DNA from: Planctomycetota bacterium | GTDB taxonomy: Bacteria > Planctomycetota > UBA1135 > UBA2386 | Length of the DNA stretch: 10,300 bases | NCBI GenBank assembly: GCA_020425885.1 | Contig: JAGQRA010000287.1 | Location: 1 to 10,300, forward strand | Direction of reading: 5' to 3' | Shown: positions 7,640 through 10,300 of the stretch, in pieces | Layout: each line of letters starts with the position of its first letter | How positions within the stretch are numbered: the stretch's first letter is position 1 | Position numbers and translations under genes: made by a program | The notes under the pieces: generated by a model | What the model was told of the DNA's origin: nothing | Seen by the model: only the letters and a program-made list of their open reading frames with translations | Database searches by the model: none

Positions 7640-10096
7640 TCACTTCGCCCGCGACCGCTCCTCGATCTGCTCGACCAGGGCGGGCACCAGCTCGTTGGGC
7701 ACCGGAAACGCGTTGCTGTAGTGCACGATCTGCCAGCCTGCGCCGGTCTTGCGGGCCACGCCGGTGCCGCGCATCTCGCCGAACCGGGAACTCTTCAGGC
7801 GTTCGTCGAACCACGCGATCGTGCCGTCGGCAGCGAGGTAGACGTTCTGCTCGGTGGGCGTCGTGGTCCAGCCTTTGCCCTGCGTGAACGACGGCTCCAC
7901 GAGCGCCCTGAATTCGGCCACGGTCCAGCGCTCGGTCGCATCGGTCCCGATCACGACGGCGTCGGCGGCCAGCAACGAGAACATCCGATCGACGTCCGCA
8001 GTGGCCGCGGCACCGTGGAAGTCGATCAGCATGGTCTTGACCGCCGCGACCTCCGGATGCTCAGGCACCTGCCGATCGAACCGGGTGCCCGAGTCGAGGA
8101 ACATGGTCGCCACCGTGCCGGCGCCGTCGCGTTCGAACCAGACCACCTGCTTGCCCGAGGCATCGACGAAACGACCCGAGCCCAGCGCCTCGAAGGCGAC
8201 GCCGACGTCATTGTTCGGATACCGGACCTGCATGCCTCCGCCCTCACAGCGCACCTCGAAGTCGGCTCGGATCGCCGCCAGACGATAGCGACCGAGAAAC
8301 GGACGGATCGTGGCCGGGGCATCGACGGATGCCGCGACGTCTTCCAGCCGCCGCATGCGCAGGACCTCGTGGATGCTCAGGCCCACGATTCCGCCGCGCT
8401 CGTCGCGCACGAACTCGCAGTAGACATGGTCGGCCAGTTTCGCGTGCCAGTGTCCTTCCGCATCGGGGTCGCGCAACACGAGGCTGACCCGATCGGGAGT
8501 CACCAGAACGAGTTCCCCGCCGCGTCGCACGATGCCGAAGGTGCGCGTCTCCGACGGGCTCGCGTAGTCGGCGACGAAGGCATCGAGGCGAGCTGCGACG
8601 CCGTCATCGACCTGCTCCGAGCTGGTGATCAGGCGATGCTCGAGCACCTCCATCTCCTGCAGATTGACGGCCGTCGCCGCCGACTGGAAGTGGCCGACCC
8701 GGATGTGGCCGGAATCGACGAAATCGAACTCCATGGCCGTGGCGTCGACCGGAATCCAGCCGGCGGCGCCCATGTGGACCTCGGTCCATCCGTGCTGCCC
8801 GAATGCGCCGCCGGCGTTCGGCACGTACATGCAACCCCACACCACCCGAGCCGGGATACCGACCGCACGACACAGCGCCGCCAGCAACATCGAGTGCGCG
8901 CCGCACTCGCCGGCACGCGTATCGAACGTCTTGCGCGCATCGCCGCCGCCGGGGATCGCATAGTCGATGTTCTCGGCCACCCACCGACTGAGGCGGCAGG
9001 CGGCATCCCAGGAGTCGGTCGCATCACCGGTCAGTTGGCGAGCGTGCGCGATTAGTACGGGGTCGTCCGATTGACAGTAGCGATCGGCGGCCAGGAACGC
9101 GGCGAGCGACTCGTCTGCCTGGGGATCGCGGGGGAACGGCGGTGCGAGGGATCCGTCGTAGCGGACGTGCTCGACCGTGAAGACTCCATCGACGCGGTTG
9201 CCCTCCACGCGGCCTTCGAACCGCTGCCCCGGCACGTTGAGGGCGTCGGCATCGAGCCGCAGTCCGGTGGGCTCGAGAACCGCCTTGACCTTCATGAAGC
9301 GGATCGCCTGTACGTCGGCGATGGCGACGTTGGTCTTGGCCAGGATCGACGAGTCCAGGTCGGCCATCTGCACGCGCGTCTTGACCGACGCGTCCGCGAG
9401 GTAGATGTCGCGCCCGCCCGGCAGGTTCAGCTTCACCGTCATTCCACTGTCGCGGTCGAGCCACTGCCGCGTGTTCACGCCCGTGCTCTCCTCGAACGAA
9501 TCGAGGACGACCACATCGTGGGCGACGCCGGCCAGCTCGATGGTCTCGCGCCCGACACGCTTGAACTGCACCTCCTTGACCCTGGCCTCGTGGACCGCGA
9601 AGACGTGATAGGTCGCACTCTCGAGTTCGCCATCGACGAAGTCGCGGATCAGATGCGGCGAGCCCATCGGGTTCTCCAGGATCACGTCCGATGGCAGCGC
9701 GACGATCTTCTCGGTGCCTTCCATCGGATAGACGATCCTCACCTGATCGCCCTCGACGACGGCCTGCACCGCGCTCTCCGTGTCCCCCTTCCTGACGTGA
9801 GCCTGCAACGACCTGAACTGCTGCGTCTTCGGATCGACCTCGAAGGTCGTGTCGATGCGGATGTCGAATCCGCTGCCGAGCAGGGACACCTTGGCGAACA
9901 CGACCTGTGTCACCTTGGTGCAGTCGGCGCCGTCGATGGCGCTGGCCCGCGCCTCCGAGTAGCCGCAGAGCACGCCGCCGATCTCGATCGCGTGGGTGAC
10001 GACCTGCGCCGCGACGCGAGCACAAGGCGCGATGACGAGGAATGCCGTGGTCGCGAGGCATGCGCGGAACCGACTCGGGACTGATCTGCCGATCAT
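7640..10096 (-). CDS. Exported transglutaminase-like protein with DUF3471-like and C-terminal SnoaL/NTF2-like domains
   Basis: The protein has 818 residues from ATG 10096, which has AGGAG 6 bases upstream; the adjacent GTG at 10099 would be only 3 bases away. A signal peptide covers residues 1-30 (arginine-rich start, hydrophobic ATTAFLVIAP, likely cut after VAA). Residues about 31-340 are beta-rich with no family I recognise. Residues about 355-455 are a transglutaminase-like core with the full catalytic triad: Cys398 in RAGECGAHS, His435 in QHGWTEVH, Asp451 in VDATAME. Residues about 510-670 hold two beta segments that resemble DUF3471 (DRVSLVLRDPDAEGHW, and FLGRYRL with a following GGGMQVRY). 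Residues about 683-805 are SnoaL_3/NTF2-like (MFSLLAADAVVIGTDATERW, GTGVARKTGAGWQIVHYSN). Bacterial proteins with this core are usually proteases or amidases, or cross-link proteins. The substrate is unknown. The intact triad suggests an active enzyme outside the cytoplasmic membrane. It is apparently transcribed alone and converges with the heme protein gene. Confidence 0.93.
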   Translation of the reverse strand: MIGRSVPSRFRACLATTAFLVIAPCARVAAQVVTHAIEIGGVLCGYSEARASAIDGADCTKVTQVVFAKVSLLGSGFDIRIDTTFEVDPKTQQFRSLQAHVRKGDTESAVQAVVEGDQVRIVYPMEGTEKIVALPSDVILENPMGSPHLIRDFVDGELESATYHVFAVHEARVKEVQFKRVGRETIELAGVAHDVVVLDSFEESTGVNTRQWLDRDSGMTVKLNLPGGRDIYLADASVKTRVQMADLDSSILAKTNVAIADVQAIRFMKVKAVLEPTGLRLDADALNVPGQRFEGRVEGNRVDGVFTVEHVRYDGSLAPPFPRDPQADESLAAFLAADRYCQSDDPVLIAHARQLTGDATDSWDAACRLSRWVAENIDYAIPGGGDARKTFDTRAGECGAHSMLLAALCRAVGIPARVVWGCMYVPNAGGAFGQHGWTEVHMGAAGWIPVDATAMEFDFVDSGHIRVGHFQSAATAVNLQEMEVLEHRLITSSEQVDDGVAARLDAFVADYASPSETRTFGIVRRGGELVLVTPDRVSLVLRDPDAEGHWHAKLADHVYCEFVRDERGGIVGLSIHEVLRMRRLEDVAASVDAPATIRPFLGRYRLAAIRADFEVRCEGGGMQVRYPNNDVGVAFEALGSGRFVDASGKQVVWFERDGAGTVATMFLDSGTRFDRQVPEHPEVAAVKTMLIDFHGAAATADVDRMFSLLAADAVVIGTDATERWTVAEFRALVEPSFTQGKGWTTTPTEQNVYLAADGTIAWFDERLKSSRFGEMRGTGVARKTGAGWQIVHYSNAFPVPNELVPALVEQIEERSRAK

Positions 10097-10102
10097 CACG
10101 AT

Positions 10103-10107
10103 CTCCT
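10103..10107 (-). promoter_or_regulatory. Ribosome binding site of the transglutaminase-like gene
   Basis: AGGAG on the minus strand, 6 bases before ATG 10096 and only 3 before GTG 10099. The spacing decides the start in favour of the ATG. Confidence 0.7.
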
Positions 10108-10263
10108 GGGGTGCCTGGGGGAGCAGTGAAGGATGCCGGGCGTCGTGGCCGCATCAGGGCCGATTCTGCCACGCTTCACGACCTCGGTTTGTCGCCCCGC
10201 ACTTCGCTGGCAACCACACCGCACGAACGCAGCCGCGAGCCCGCACTTTCGCCGAAGTCGCCC
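10108..10263. other. Intergenic leader of the transglutaminase-like gene
   Basis: About 155 bases with no supportable gene. It should contain the promoter of the minus-strand transglutaminase-like gene, but I see no convincing -35/-10 pair. A frame that continues from inside the neighbouring gene through this stretch on the minus strand has arginine-rich shadow-type composition and was not accepted. Confidence 0.35.
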
Positions 10264-10300
10264 TCAACGCCCGCCCTGCAGCTCCCGCAGCAGCCCCTGC
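10264..10300 (-). CDS. Possible C-terminal end of another minus-strand gene (partial)
   Basis: On the minus strand the last bases read QGLLRELQGGR followed by TGA (stop at 10264-10266). This is a plausible amphipathic C-terminal tail, and the frame is open to the window edge. With only 11 codons the call rests on amino-acid composition and on the typical gap to the next gene. It could be chance, and no family can be named. Confidence 0.25.
   Translation of the reverse strand, partial: QGLLRELQGGR

Noticed and set aside
7721..10084. Two long plus-strand frames (444 and 337 codons) opposite the transglutaminase-like gene
   Set aside because: They are antisense to a gene with a signal peptide, an intact catalytic triad and a good Shine-Dalgarno.
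9024..10172. A 382-codon minus-strand frame overlapping the transglutaminase-like gene and its leader
   Set aside because: Arg/Gly-rich out-of-frame translation; the overlapping frame encodes the recognisable exported protein.

Overview
The window is high-GC DNA with dense coding on both strands and short gaps. The organism is most likely a member of the Planctomycetota, or more broadly of the PVC superphylum. This is inferred mainly from the plus-strand gene at 4260-7568, which has the Pirellula/Verrucomicrobium-type layout of a dehydrogenase-like beta-propeller, HEAT repeats and a C-terminal CxxCH heme domain. No rRNA, tRNA, CRISPR array, insertion sequence or integrase was seen.

Left part (1-4113, minus strand): three genes are read right to left and packed as one operon. 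The first (2887-4113) encodes a soluble, almost entirely helical protein. The second (1412-2890) starts inside the first gene's stop codon (GTGA overlap) and encodes a coiled-coil protein with one transmembrane segment and a C-terminal beta-rich domain that resembles DUF6384. The third (1-1409) begins 2 bases after the second gene's stop, has its own Shine-Dalgarno sequence, and encodes a long coiled-coil protein with a Ser/Gly/Phe-rich tail that runs off the left edge. The three products probably form one membrane-associated assembly. Its function is not known to me, and it is the best candidate here for an uncharacterised system.

Middle (4114-7568): a 146-base divergent intergenic region contains a perfect 6-bp inverted repeat just upstream of the operon. 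It separates the operon from the large exported heme protein gene on the plus strand.

Right part (7569-10300): a short convergent gap is followed by a minus-strand gene (7640-10096) for an exported multidomain protein. It has a transglutaminase-like Cys-His-Asp core, DUF3471-like beta domains and a C-terminal SnoaL/NTF2-like domain. Its ATG is fixed by a good Shine-Dalgarno sequence. The remaining bases up to the right edge are an intergenic stretch and possibly the last 11 codons of another minus-strand gene.

The heme protein and the transglutaminase-like protein are both predicted to be exported, but they converge and nothing in the sequence links them functionally to each other or to the operon. 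Many long open frames lie opposite the real genes. They are high-GC codon-bias shadows and are not annotated.
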